Of a stretch of 64,000 nt of DNA, positions 37,901 to 46,337 are shown piece after piece (positions within the stretch are counted from its first letter, which is position 1; each line of letters begins with the position of its first letter). The notes beneath the pieces were generated by a model. The model worked only from the letters and a program-made list of their open reading frames with translations, was not told the DNA's origin and made no database searches. This DNA is from Candidatus Methylacidiphilum fumarolicum. Lineage in GTDB: Bacteria > Verrucomicrobiota > Verrucomicrobiia > Methylacidiphilales > Methylacidiphilaceae. Position numbers and translations under genes: made by a program. The stretch is from the NCBI RefSeq assembly GCF_949774925.1, contig NZ_OX458932.1, positions 1,736,001 to 1,800,000 of the forward strand, given 5' to 3'.

Positions 37901-40065
37901 TGAGCCAGAAGTCGCTCGATGTCTGCTCTCAGTTTATCCCCAGCGATCTTATCCGGTAGCTCGATACGAGCGGATGAAATCGCTTCAATGAGGCGCTTGG
38001 CGCGTGTCAGCAGACCCTCCGAGTCGGCAACACGGCGCGTCCAGCGAGCTTCAGCAGAAGCCAGCAAATCCTGCAGAACATTCACCGAAATGACACCCAA
38101 CACACGCTCGGCCCGAAGGGCGTGATTGGTCAGCACTTGAATGGCTGAATGGAGCTTGAGGAGTTGCTCCGTGCCGGTCGCCTCTAGCAGCTCAGGTTTT
38201 GCTGCATCTACAAGACCACTCGCTCTTCGTGCTGACATCTCTGCTTCTTTCATACGCTCGATCAAGTCCTCAAACTCGTTCGGACTGAGGAGCTCGGCAT
38301 CTCCGATTTCGAGGAACAGCTCAGCCCGAGTACCTGCAGTCAAGCCAACATGGACCTCGGCAAGGAAGTCTGTCTCCGAAGGGTCAAGGGGAAACGGGGC
38401 ATCAGCAGACACTTCCGATACCCAGCCGAACTCCTGTTCTTGCTCGCTTAATTTCCGCGCTATCTGTGCAGCTGTTCCCGAATACCCGCCGGACAGCTCG
38501 TGCGAGTACGTCTCTGCCTCTCGGAATTCCTGGAGGTCCCGCTCGACCCTCGCTAGCTCTCCTTCAAGCGCCCGAAGATCCGCCTCTGCTTCTTGTATTG
38601 CGCGATGTGCTGCTTCCGACCCGGGCCATTCATTCATACGCCTCAGAATCCCATGGACACTATCTTCGAGAAGGCGCTGATCCTCGCGCGAGGATCCAAG
38701 CGCCGTTACACAGAGGTCCTGAATGTCACTTGGCAGAAGGCCACGCAGTACTGCCAGCGCCTTCGCTGCGTGGGCAGTCACTAAGACCCGATCGCCCCTG
38801 GCGAGCAGATGGCAGATGAGGTTCGCAATGGTATGGCTCTTTCCTGTTCCCGGTGGGCCCTTAACAAGGACGCACGAACCGGTTTGAAGACGCTGTACGA
38901 TCTGTTTCTGCTCTTCGTTATACGGAAGAGGAAAAAGAGGACGGCTCTCCTCCACGGGGCCCGCTGCACTGCTTTCTTCATGGCTATCAGCAGCTACCCT
39001 CGGGGACTCGCCTTCCCTGAGCAGATGTTCCCACGGCGGTGTGCCTTGTAGCACACCGACTGTAGCACCCTCTTGGAATTTACAGATAAGCTCGTCATAA
39101 GCTGTTGAACGTCGCTCGCGAAGCACTACCGCTGGTGAAAACGACAACCGTGGACGCTCGTCGATGTTGCCAGCGTGATCGAATGACATGTCCACCTGTG
39201 CATCTACACTGAGTCTGTTTGCAATTTTGCGCAAGAGAGGAGCGACATGATCGTTGTCCCAAGCCTGGATGTCAAGTGTTTCGAGGTAATTGTCGAGCAT
39301 GTCTTTGTTGAGCCGCGGCCTATGCTGAGGCTCGATCATATCAAGCTCGACCTTAAAGGTATCAAACGTAGCTGCAGGCACGACACTGAGTTGTCCTCTT
39401 GCCGCGTCGAAGGTGAGTTCTGCTGGTGCAGTTAAAACATGGCGTTTGATGATCACGCCCGTGGGATCACGCCACTGCAAATAGCCAATTGCAAGCACGA
39501 GTTCGTAACGCTCTTCGGCCTCTTCGAGGCGGCGGTGCATGAAGTAGAGGTCCTTGTAGACAGACTGCACACCCCCCCAGTTCCGCATTTCTTGCGCCCA
39601 CGGCTCCCACTTGTCAACGAGATACTCAAGCCAGGCATCCTGAATCTGTGGGAAATCTGTCAGCCGGCGCAGTTCGGGCACCTTCTGCACGATCCCTGAC
39701 TGGATGCCCTTCGTCTCATCGAGATCTGGCATTTTTCGTTCAACGAGCACCGTGATTTCACAAAGCAGTTCGGGCTCATTGTTCGGATCGTCCAGTGTGC
39801 CGCTCTGCACCCAATCGGCTACGGCCGACGGTACGGAAGGCCGTAGAGGCATCCGCTTTTTCCGGACTTCAAGCCAAACCTCACCTGAGTCCTCTCCGCA
39901 GTTCTTCAAGAAAGGAGACCTACATTCGTCGGCTTCCCTGGGTATCTCGGCAAACCAAAGGACACGCTCCTCCGAGCCATAGGAGGAGATACGCCTGCGT
40001 CTTATCGCGGCGCTGTCTTTTAGAAAAGCCAGAAGAGCTGCTCCCTTACTCATCGCCTTAGGCAC
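34963..40065 (-). CDS. Giant SF1 helicase with C-terminal Vsr/MTES_1575-like nuclease (putative defence protein)
   Basis: 1,700 aa. An N-terminal domain of unknown kind (about 1-370) precedes Walker A at 402-410 (KGPPGTGKSHT). Long coiled-coil and helical inserts (about 470-1050) follow, then Walker B VVVDEASQAG (about 1078), VVVGDDKQNSPEAVG, and helicase motif VI FNVAMSRARDQVWLFYS (about 1310), a UPF1/DNA2-like SF1 layout. A PD-(D/E)XK fold of the Vsr/MTES_1575 type (about 1375-1470) shows YRIDLVVEG, LAIECDGEEWHG and GWRFVRVRESDFY. The tail (about 1545-1650) resembles DUF3320. This resembles DUF4011-helicase-Vsr (Hhe-type) antiphage proteins, though I see no typical DUF4011. It is the only intact gene of the tRNA-Thr island and GC-rich. 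The frame is unbroken, so it is likely functional. Confidence 0.85.
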   Translation of the reverse strand: MPKAMSKGAALLAFLKDSAAIRRRRISSYGSEERVLWFAEIPREADECRSPFLKNCGEDSGEVWLEVRKKRMPLRPSVPSAVADWVQSGTLDDPNNEPELLCEITVLVERKMPDLDETKGIQSGIVQKVPELRRLTDFPQIQDAWLEYLVDKWEPWAQEMRNWGGVQSVYKDLYFMHRRLEEAEERYELVLAIGYLQWRDPTGVIIKRHVLTAPAELTFDAARGQLSVVPAATFDTFKVELDMIEPQHRPRLNKDMLDNYLETLDIQAWDNDHVAPLLRKIANRLSVDAQVDMSFDHAGNIDERPRLSFSPAVVLRERRSTAYDELICKFQEGATVGVLQGTPPWEHLLREGESPRVAADSHEESSAAGPVEESRPLFPLPYNEEQKQIVQRLQTGSCVLVKGPPGTGKSHTIANLICHLLARGDRVLVTAHAAKALAVLRGLLPSDIQDLCVTALGSSREDQRLLEDSVHGILRRMNEWPGSEAAHRAIQEAEADLRALEGELARVERDLQEFREAETYSHELSGGYSGTAAQIARKLSEQEQEFGWVSEVSADAPFPLDPSETDFLAEVHVGLTAGTRAELFLEIGDAELLSPNEFEDLIERMKEAEMSARRASGLVDAAKPELLEATGTEQLLKLHSAIQVLTNHALRAERVLGVISVNVLQDLLASAEARWTRRVADSEGLLTRAKRLIEAISSARIELPDKIAGDKLRADIERLLAHLEAGGWMGFFILAPRVVRETRYIARYCRVDGKKVVDIEQLRCVRDYLDLRSISCELQRLWEASLLDVSSLRQAISRAEELTEGVNELLAFFNSDHAVLLVTAFGPNRTELASANGRSEWLKIINALLDLRRFHDVQQELDWLIDTVRRLRLGSKAHSCLSSLENAARSRDVAAWRTAWQERERLKQEKLRLERYESLLDTLGSSCPALADLLRSTEGNTGWSERILRLKEAWHWAAARSWLRQLSNSSAYETRVQDYHRFKRKIEKATEKLASLRAWKAFFDRLDERTIQSLNAWTKTVERIGKGTGKHAHKNRRTARRYLKDCVPRIPAWIMPLHKLWASVDAVPGLFETVVVDEASQAGIDALVLLLLAKRIVVVGDDKQNSPEAVGIEEREIECLVREHLSQFHYRDEFRLDSSLFDHAERTFGSHISLREHFRCVPEIIRFSNDLCYRDAPLIPLRQAPPERLKPLRSRFVAEGSCVGEGQRIVNRAEAEALVETVVGLVNDKNYEGKTIGVIALQGHAQSQLIDSLLAQRLEPRVIEERRLRCGEPAMFQGDERDVIFLSLVISPNVHSRALTRLSEQRRFNVAMSRARDQVWLFYSIKPHDLAPDDLRRQLISFFESPQVVDLFFEDLNQLERAARGPRRLHTQPDPYESWFEVDVALELLRCRYRIRPQVKVANYRIDLVVEGIEARLAIECDGEEWHGLEQYDRDMKRQRQLERAGWRFVRVRESDFYADRQRALATVLEACEELGIRPLKFVEGTQRGQMGDPAPDRNSTRATLEVTTVESEVTEESAPEAEESSVVVGPFTGYSKASGFPDPREASIANIQEILRQIIERDGPLTRSSVYRLYVEGCPYLQRVGQTVRQELNRALGAMLRAGEIVQEDELGDGSPEGQVVRIKGTPAVNMRPAGRRDLIDIPPSELIAVLRQKDMLTFMSDANYEVPFRAILEHYHFTRLTKSRKAYLTRVVKRAASG

Positions 40066-40724
40066 GCTTGGATTAGTGACTTTAAAACATAAATTCCTCG
40101 GCCCACAGCTCGTTTAATCTAACGGAAACCCATTAAAATAGGAAGAAGCCTTTCCCTGTTATTAACCGTTTACACTTACAAGGACCTTGTCTAAATTCCA
40201 AGTAGAGTAGGCCCTCCAGAGACTAAAGGATGGCGTAGAGATTCTACCTAAGATAATACATTCAGCCAAGCTGCTGGTCAAAAACCTAACGGGCCAAATA
40301 CTACTAAACATCATACCGTTTAAATGGCTAAGATGCACCGAATCATTACTAGCCCGTCTCACCATGAATTTTCCTAGCTTTTAAAGGAAAACCCGGTTAT
40401 TTCCAATCCAAGTCACCGTGAATGATCCAAGATTGTGAAAGTATACCGAGGAGTGACCAATGTGGCCAAACTGTGTCCCCAAAAATTGTTAAGCCAAACT
40501 GATTCCTCACGACAGCAGATGGAAGAAGCCAGAATGGCAAGCATATTCTTGAGAACAGATTTTGTCCCGGTTCATATTCTTTTGTTCCGATTCCAATCTA
40601 CAGTGGATGCTCCACAGCGACGACATTAGATACCAAAAGTAACGGCTATCTTTTCTCATGAAAATAAAGAAAACGATTTTTTTAACGACATTGCAAGCGT
40701 AAAATCCATCTAGGAGATCACTAT
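40066..40724. other. Spacer between the helicase-nuclease gene and the tRNA remnant
   Basis: About 660 nt with no supported gene. It would contain the promoter of the giant gene (its ATG is at 40063-40065). Short frames such as 40162-40365 and 40435-40629 show no recognisable domain. Confidence 0.4.
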
Positions 40725-40774
40725 GCAACCATTTTGCAAACCGTGGGCTGAGGGTTCGAATCCCTCAGCCAGCT
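40725..40774 (+). repeat. Decayed 3'-tRNA-Thr copy (att-like direct repeat)
   Basis: This 50-nt stretch matches 33812-33861 of the intact tRNA-Thr at 44 positions. The T arm (GAGGGTTCGAATCCCTC) is unchanged, while the anticodon loop reads TTTGCAA and the anticodon stem no longer pairs. No 5' tRNA half is present, so it is not a gene but a displaced attachment-site copy. Confidence 0.88.
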
Positions 40775-40959
40775 CTTCTTCCTGATATAATTCTATAATA
40801 ATTACTTCGGTAGCTGTTTTAAGTTCTTTTCCCCATTAGATCAGAACCGTTCCATCAAACGTATTCATTTCTGCTCATTAGCAGAAACAAAGCTAATTTC
40901 CTGCTTTATCGAAACCGGTTTCACCACCATCTTACTACGATGGCTAGAGCTTCCTTTCC

Positions 40960-42060
40960 CTAGGCTTCACATCTCGCAGAATTCACCGTAGACCCGCTTT
41001 GAACCGTAAAGCCAGACGCCAGGAGATGCATGGCCTCATTTGCCTCCCGGTCTTGGAGGCTTCCACAAACCGGGCAGGTCCATAAGTAACCCATCGCACC
41101 GTTGCGCCTGGTATTCCAGTTCTCATCGAACTCTAAAGCACCCTTGTTTTCCGTGGCCAAGGCCTTTGGCTGGCATTTCAGCCTTCCACGCCCATTCTCA
41201 TCCTCGAAGTCAATATGATGAAGAAATCGTATAAGGTTTGAGGTGAGTTTGTGCCAGGCGTCCTGCCAAATATTGGCGATGCGAGCGTGGAGCCTGGACA
41301 GCTTGGCTCTTGCCTTTTTTCTCATTCTCCGACACCGACAACCGTGTTCCTTTGGGAACCAGAGCATTGCCCGCCCACCCGAGCTTTCTCTTGGCGGATT
41401 AGTGCTTGGTCAAGAGACTGCAAGACAGTCATCGCAATTGCTTGAGTAATGTGCTGTGTGGTTTGAGATCGATGATCTTTTTCCCCCTAGATAGCGATGC
41501 CATAGCCGACATTCCCAAATCCACCCCAATCGCGCCTTGGTTTTCAGCAGGACGCAGATCGATAGCGTCGGTATCGGCGGGGACGCTGACAAACCACCAG
41601 TTCACCACCTGAAAGATGGTAGCAGAAAGGCTCTTGCCTGTGAAACGTAACGACCCCCACCTCCCTACCCCACTCAGTTTAGGTATACGGATGTGGCACC
41701 CGTCTAGAGAAAACTAGGTGTTGGTCAGGGGAAAACAGTCAGGCCCGCCTGTCTTGCGGTACTTCGGGTACTTTGCGCGTCCTGCCCAGAAGTTCTTGCA
41801 GGCGACTCCCAACTGCCCAATTGCCATCTGTGATGCGTTTTTGGTGACTTCGAGCATACAGGGGAATTGCTCGCGTTTCATGGCGTTGAGCTGGTAACGG
41901 AAGGAAGGCTGCGAGAGCTTGGGCAGGCAGGTGCTTGGCTTTCCCCCCCCCGCATAAAGTCTCTACCACTTGGTCAGCACCCAGTTGTATCTGAACCGCG
42001 TGGTCCCCGCTGCCTTGGCGAAGGAGGTGACCTAAATACTGTGTGAGACCAGCGCGATTA
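40960..42060 (-). pseudogene. tnpB: TnpB of the IS607-type element, multiply frameshifted
   Basis: TnpB pieces in order on the minus strand, in changing frames: TTRFRYNWVLTKW then TAG (the next residue is normally Gln), MKREQFPCMLEVTKNA, KNFWAGRAKYPKY, the RuvC motif GAIGVDLGMSAMASLSRGKK, RKKARAKLSRLHARIANIWQD and finally CPVCGSLQDREANEAMHL, the zinc-finger/RuvC-III end. A frameshift coincides with a run of C at about 41941. At least one nonsense codon and several shifts make it non-functional. Confidence 0.85.
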
Positions 42061-42074
42061 TGTAGCGATGATCC

Positions 42075-42580
42075 CGACTGAGATTCCTCCACAGCTTTTT
42101 TGACATCATCCAATAGCTTCTGGTTCTTGCGCAAGCGACTCCCCCGCATAGCCAAGCGCTAAACATTGCAATGATTTCCAACACGCCCTTGGCCCAATCT
42201 TCCTCGAAGGTCGTCTCTTTGTCTTGGTTGAGAAGGACCACTTCCACGTTTTTCGCCCTGTAGGTGGCAAATACCAGTTCTGTACCAAAGCACAACAGCC
42301 GGTTCTTGTGGAGGACGACCAGCCACTTAATCTTGCCACTGATGCCAGCATCGAGCAGCCGCTTGAGACCCCTCGTGTGAGAGTGTATGCCAGACCCTAC
42401 GTTCGCGATGGCCTCAAACGTTCAGCCCTGGCAGGCACAGAACAGCTCAAGCATCTGTTTCTGCCCTTCCAGCTCGTCCTTCTAATCGGGGCTGGAAACA
42501 CGGGCATAGGCAATGGTACGCCAGTTAGCTTCGGCTTCGGCACGGAATAGCTCTGGGGCAACCGCACAAGAGCGTAGCGC
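42075..42580 (-). pseudogene. IS607-type serine resolvase (TnpA), broken
   Basis: The minus-strand frame reads IAYARVSSPD-stop-KDELEGQKQMLELFCACQG-stop-TFEAIANVGSG, then LVVLHKNRLLCFGTEL and VLEIIAMFSAWLCG, the IS607 resolvase pattern with the catalytic Ser in RVSS. The two stops are TAG where CAG (Gln) is expected and TGA where TGG (Trp) is expected. A frameshift near 42,150 moves the end (MRGSRLRKNQKLLDDVKKA) to another frame. Confidence 0.85.
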
Positions 42581-42600
42581 TGGCGTCCGCCCGCCGTGCG

Positions 42601-43056
42601 GGCTTGCGGCAAAAGCTTGCCCTCGCGTTCCCATCACCGCAGCGTTGGGGCAGAACCCCTCAGGAACTCGGGCGGCCTTTTGAAGGCTGACCATCTTACG
42701 CGACAGGTTCAAGCTATGCATTGCTGAGCAACAAAGTGCCAGTGTTATGGAAACTGTTCAAGCCCATCAAAAAGGAGCCTAATTGGCATTTCAAAGAAAT
42801 GCAGATATAAGCCTTAAGCGACACCAGAATCTTCAGACTTTAGGCTTGAAAAGCCTTTAGAGCATCCATTCCCTGAGACTTCTCTACTCTCTCTACACTT
42901 TTTTGCTAGCTTCATGAGGCAGTATTCAAATCCATTACGATTAATTTTTGTCCAAATGGCTACTGTGCAATGAGCTAGATGGGTCAACATTATTTTCTTT
43001 TTCTCTAAGCAAGACGAAAAAGGGCCAATGGATTTAAATTAATCAAGGATCTCATC
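42601..43056. other. Spacer between the IS607 remnant and the next gene
   Basis: About 450 nt. GC-rich at the left (possibly the start of the IS607 element), AT-rich at the right, with an AAGGAT ribosome site just before the GTG at 43057. No gene is seen. Confidence 0.4.
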
Positions 43057-44124
43057 GTGAAAAAAATAATAGCTATTGGCACTACCATTATCATTCTTAT
43101 TGTGTTTATCTCCTTCTATCTTTTTAAGTTTCATCTTGGGTTCCTTCTAGATATTCATAAGGCTTATCTTACCCTAGAGAAAAATAGCCCTACCATCGAT
43201 CAAATTGAAGTGGCTGTCGAACAATCCATTCCAGATTATCTGAGCATCCTAGAAATCAATATAGAGCAGATAGAACAAACCCCCATCGGTTTGCGCATTG
43301 ACTGTTCCTTTAGGGTTTCGGTCGACATGGATATCTACAAAGTTGCTTCCACCCCTATCCTTCAAAATCCAGAGGAATTAAAGTCTATTGATCTAATTCC
43401 AAAAGATCTTAGAGAGCTGGCAATCAAAGAAATAGAAAATACGGTCTTTATTCCTTCGCTTCCATCTGGAATGAGTTACGATTACACACATCAACAAATA
43501 GCTTTTAGGCAAGGAGAAGAGATTCAGCTAAAGGCAGTTGTCAGAGCTTCGGAAAATTCGCAAGGAGGATGGACCCTTGAAGCTGAAATAGAGGATTCTC
43601 CATGGGGTATTAAAACTCCAGGAACCTATCTTAAAACTGCTTTGCAGATGGCCAACGATAGGAGAGATGAAATCTTGGTATGGGAACAAATTTGGCGTAA
43701 GTATTTAGAATTAGAACAACATCCAAAAGAAAAGCAAGAAGCTTTGAGAAGGTTTGTTGAACAGAAAAAGAAACAGCCAGCCCTCTCCCCAAAACATGAA
43801 ATGGTTGCAACGATCGAAAAAGCAACACAGGAGAAAATCAAACCTAATAAAGAACACCCTTACGCTAAATTTGAGCCATGCTTTGTCAAAGTTGCCTTCT
43901 TTCGAACAGCCGCTGTCTATAGAAAAATCGGCTCTGATGTCACTATTCGTATTACAAGAACCATAAGAGTGTTATCTTATACCATTCCTAAAGGTACCAG
44001 AGCCTTTGGTAAGGTAGTAAAGAATGATGGAAGAAATGGCATGGAGGTACAATTTACTCGAGCGATCCTTCCCAGAGGTACCATTGTAAAATTCAACAAA
44101 AGGGCAAAGATTATTCCTATATAA
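43057..44124 (+). CDS. Membrane-anchored hypothetical protein
   Basis: 355 aa starting at GTG with AAGGAT about 8 nt upstream. One N-terminal membrane helix (about 4-24), then a soluble, mixed alpha/beta region, a charged helical stretch (about 210-275) and a C-terminal beta-rich end (SDVTIRITRTIRVLSYTIPKGTRAFGKV) ending in VKFNKRAKIIPI. No family is recognised; the C-terminal part could be a small barrel domain. It stands alone, next to the IS607 remnant. Confidence 0.7.
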   Translation: MKKIIAIGTTIIILIVFISFYLFKFHLGFLLDIHKAYLTLEKNSPTIDQIEVAVEQSIPDYLSILEINIEQIEQTPIGLRIDCSFRVSVDMDIYKVASTPILQNPEELKSIDLIPKDLRELAIKEIENTVFIPSLPSGMSYDYTHQQIAFRQGEEIQLKAVVRASENSQGGWTLEAEIEDSPWGIKTPGTYLKTALQMANDRRDEILVWEQIWRKYLELEQHPKEKQEALRRFVEQKKKQPALSPKHEMVATIEKATQEKIKPNKEHPYAKFEPCFVKVAFFRTAAVYRKIGSDVTIRITRTIRVLSYTIPKGTRAFGKVVKNDGRNGMEVQFTRAILPRGTIVKFNKRAKIIPI

Positions 44125-44270
44125 GAAAAAAGCCAGAATGATGATGCTATAGGCATTTCCCCAATAGCTATACGGTTTTGGAAGAGGTATAATAAGAAAT
44201 TTACCTAGAAAAGAAGCAAGTGGCTTCCCTTATTTTCCATTCTCATTCCAATTGCTAAGCTTTGTATTTT

Positions 44271-44858
44271 ATGCATGCTAACATAGTGGCTGTCACTCAA
44301 TTAATTCTTGAGCAGATGCCAGAAAGTTGCCGTTTCAACAAGGAAGATGGAGAAAAACTGCTCTCTTTAAGGCCTTACCTTTACCCTTTAGAAGACAAAC
44401 TTGTCAAAGGATTTTATGATCTTCTGTATAATCATCCTCCAACGGCTTCTATTTTTGATCCAACGGAAAGAGAAAACAGGGAATGGACACTTAGAAATTG
44501 GTGGAGACGAACCTTAGATGGTCCCTTTGATCTACAATATTGGACATGGCAAGCAGCAGTCGGTATTATTCATATTCGAAGGAAAGTCAAAAATCCAATG
44601 ATGATTGGTATGTGGGGCTGGATATTGAATTTCATTGGGAAAGAAATTTCAAATTATCTTTCCTACAATGAATTTCTAAGCGCTACCGAAGTCTTGCATC
44701 GGCTGGCTGCAACAGCCCAAGCATTGACCGCCGAAAGTTATTTGCACCACTACCTTATTGCACTTTCCCAAGCAACAGGTACAGAGACGCAACTTCTTGA
44801 CCGGCTGGTTCTTATTGAATTAGATCAGATCCAGGAATTTTTGTCCCAAAGACGCTGA
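44271..44858 (+). CDS. Protoglobin-family haem protein
   Basis: 195 aa from the ATG at 44271 (MHANIVAV). It matches the sensor-globin/protoglobin fold: EDGEKLLSLRPYLYPLEDKLVKGFYD for the early helices, and the putative proximal haem His101 in VGIIHIRRKVKNPMMIGMWGWI. There is no attached signalling domain, so it is a free globin, possibly for O2, NO or CO binding or detoxification. It could matter for an organism that runs an oxygen-dependent pMMO. Neighbours do not indicate the role. Confidence 0.85.
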   Translation: MHANIVAVTQLILEQMPESCRFNKEDGEKLLSLRPYLYPLEDKLVKGFYDLLYNHPPTASIFDPTERENREWTLRNWWRRTLDGPFDLQYWTWQAAVGIIHIRRKVKNPMMIGMWGWILNFIGKEISNYLSYNEFLSATEVLHRLAATAQALTAESYLHHYLIALSQATGTETQLLDRLVLIELDQIQEFLSQRR

Positions 44859-44893
44859 TTCATTACTTCATGACCTATTGATCTTCGATCCTC

Positions 44894-45400
44894 TTAACGA
44901 GAAGAATAGGAAGGAACATGGGTGCTAGAGAGAAGGCAGCTGGCAAAAGCAGCGATTCCTTCAGCTCTTCCAACAAACCCGAGTTTTTCGTTTGTTGTGG
45001 CTTTGATTCCAATTTGGGAAGGATCGATTCCTAAAGACAAACTTATTTTTATTTTCATTTCATCGATAAAAGGAGAAATTTTCGGCTGTTCACAAATAAC
45101 GACAGAATCTATATTTTCAACTTTCCAATTCTCTTTAGCAAGCAGCTGGCTAATTTCATTTAAGAAAACTGAACTAGAAACATCTTTCCATCTTGGCTCC
45201 GAATTAGGGAAAAAGAAGCCAATATCTCTTTTACCAATAGCTCCAAGGATAGCGTCAGCCATTGCATGAATTAACACATCGCCATCAGAATGCCCCAAAA
45301 GACCATATTCAAAAGGTATTTCTACTCCGCCAATAACCAGTTTTCTCCCTTTAACCAGCTTGTGCACATCATATCCAATTCCTGTTCTGATCATGGTCAT
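44894..45400 (-). CDS. ispF: 2-C-methyl-D-erythritol 2,4-cyclodiphosphate synthase
   Basis: It makes the cyclic diphosphate in the MEP route to isoprenoids. 168 aa, typical length. Motifs: GIGYDVHKL (metal-binding Asp and His), LLGHSDGDVLIHAMADAILGA, DIGFFFPNSEP and the C-terminal IKATTNEKLGFVGRAEGIAA. Convergent with the globin gene. No ispD is adjacent. Confidence 0.95.
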   Translation of the reverse strand: MTMIRTGIGYDVHKLVKGRKLVIGGVEIPFEYGLLGHSDGDVLIHAMADAILGAIGKRDIGFFFPNSEPRWKDVSSSVFLNEISQLLAKENWKVENIDSVVICEQPKISPFIDEMKIKISLSLGIDPSQIGIKATTNEKLGFVGRAEGIAAFASCLLSSTHVPSYSSR

Positions 45401-45467
45401 AAATTAACGGATGCAAAAAAAATAAAAATCTATTTTTTTTTATTCTTTCCTTTGTTTTAATTTTTAT

Positions 45468-46337
45468 GTGAGCGTTCATAAAATTGCTCTCATAGGGACT
45501 GGGCTACTTGGTCACAGCATAGCCGAAAGATTGCTGCTTACTAATCACTCTCTTTTGGTTTACAACCGTACCGCTTCTAAAGCAATGGATCTTATTCCTC
45601 TTGGAGCAAAGCTGTGTAGCTCTGTCTCTGAAACCATAGGAACTGCCAATGTTATTTTCCTTGTCCTTTCCGATGCCACCGTTACCAAAAATCTTCTTTT
45701 TGAAGCTAATGGGCAAAGTGCCTTCCATGGAAAAACTTTCTTTCAAATGGGAACGATCAGCCCTGAGGAATCCGAAGAGCTAGCACTCAAAATCCAAGAA
45801 AAAGGAGGGGCTTTTGTCGAATTGCCTGTATTAGGAAGCAAAAACGAAGCAAAGAGTGGGACTCTTCTTTTGATGTTTGGAGGCAGTGAAGAAGAATACC
45901 ACCGTTGGTATACACTTTTATCAGCGCTAGGCAAAGTTTTTTTCACAGGGGATCCAAGAAAAGCAGCCGTTTTGAAACTCGCCTTGAATCAACTTATTAT
46001 TTCTTCTATTATTGCCTTTTCTACAAGCTTCTCAATGATCTTAAAAGAAAGGATCGATCCTGAGCTATATATGGAGATCTTGCGAAAAAGTAGTCTTTAT
46101 TGTGCTACTTTCGATAAAAAACTGCCTAGAATTCTAAACAAAGATTATTCTTCAGCTAATTTTACTTTAAAGCTGCTCTTAAAAGACTTAACATTATGCT
46201 TGAAAGAAACAGAAAAACTTTCGATCCAATCGGAGCCTTTAAAAGCCTACGAAAAGCTTATCCGCATGGCTATCGAGCAAGGTTTTGAAAATAACGATTA
46301 TTCTTCTGTTTTCGAAGCCATTTCTCAAACCCTATGA
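45468..46337 (+). CDS. Beta-hydroxyacid dehydrogenase (GLYR/HIBADH family)
   Basis: 289 aa starting at GTG. A Rossmann motif IALIGTGLLGHSIAERL, a VYNRTASKA loop (NADP-type Arg), a substrate motif VELPVLGSKNEAKSGTLLLMFGG and the catalytic Lys in AVLKLALNQL identify the family. The usual DAPVSGG reads ELPVLGS, seen in glyoxylate/succinic-semialdehyde reductases. It overlaps the cupin gene by 4 nt, so they are translationally coupled. The substrate is not certain; glyoxylate is one possibility. Confidence 0.85.
   Translation: MSVHKIALIGTGLLGHSIAERLLLTNHSLLVYNRTASKAMDLIPLGAKLCSSVSETIGTANVIFLVLSDATVTKNLLFEANGQSAFHGKTFFQMGTISPEESEELALKIQEKGGAFVELPVLGSKNEAKSGTLLLMFGGSEEEYHRWYTLLSALGKVFFTGDPRKAAVLKLALNQLIISSIIAFSTSFSMILKERIDPELYMEILRKSSLYCATFDKKLPRILNKDYSSANFTLKLLLKDLTLCLKETEKLSIQSEPLKAYEKLIRMAIEQGFENNDYSSVFEAISQTL

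Larger units (their letters stand above)
33862..40774. mobile_element. tRNA-Thr-integrated genomic island (decayed)
   Basis: The island lies between the 3' end of an intact tRNA-Thr and a decayed copy of that 3' end about 6.9 kb away, the geometry left by tyrosine-recombinase integration. Its main gene is clearly richer in GC than the flanks. No integrase, excisionase or other mobility gene is recognisable; the flanking spacers look like degraded coding DNA. The island is thus likely old and fixed, with a single preserved cargo gene. Confidence 0.7.
40950..42600 (-). mobile_element. IS607-type insertion sequence remnant
   Basis: The order resolvase-tnpB on the minus strand is that of IS607 elements. 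Both genes have stops and frameshifts. The block is GC-richer than the flanking host DNA and lies immediately outside the tRNA-Thr island. Ends were not found. Confidence 0.8.

Noticed and set aside
35366-39982. Many plus-strand open frames opposite the helicase-nuclease gene
   Set aside because: They are shadows of the 1,700-aa gene; none has a ribosome site or a known domain.
40725-40774. Second tRNA gene
   Set aside because: Only the 3' half is present and the anticodon stem does not pair; it is an attachment-site remnant.
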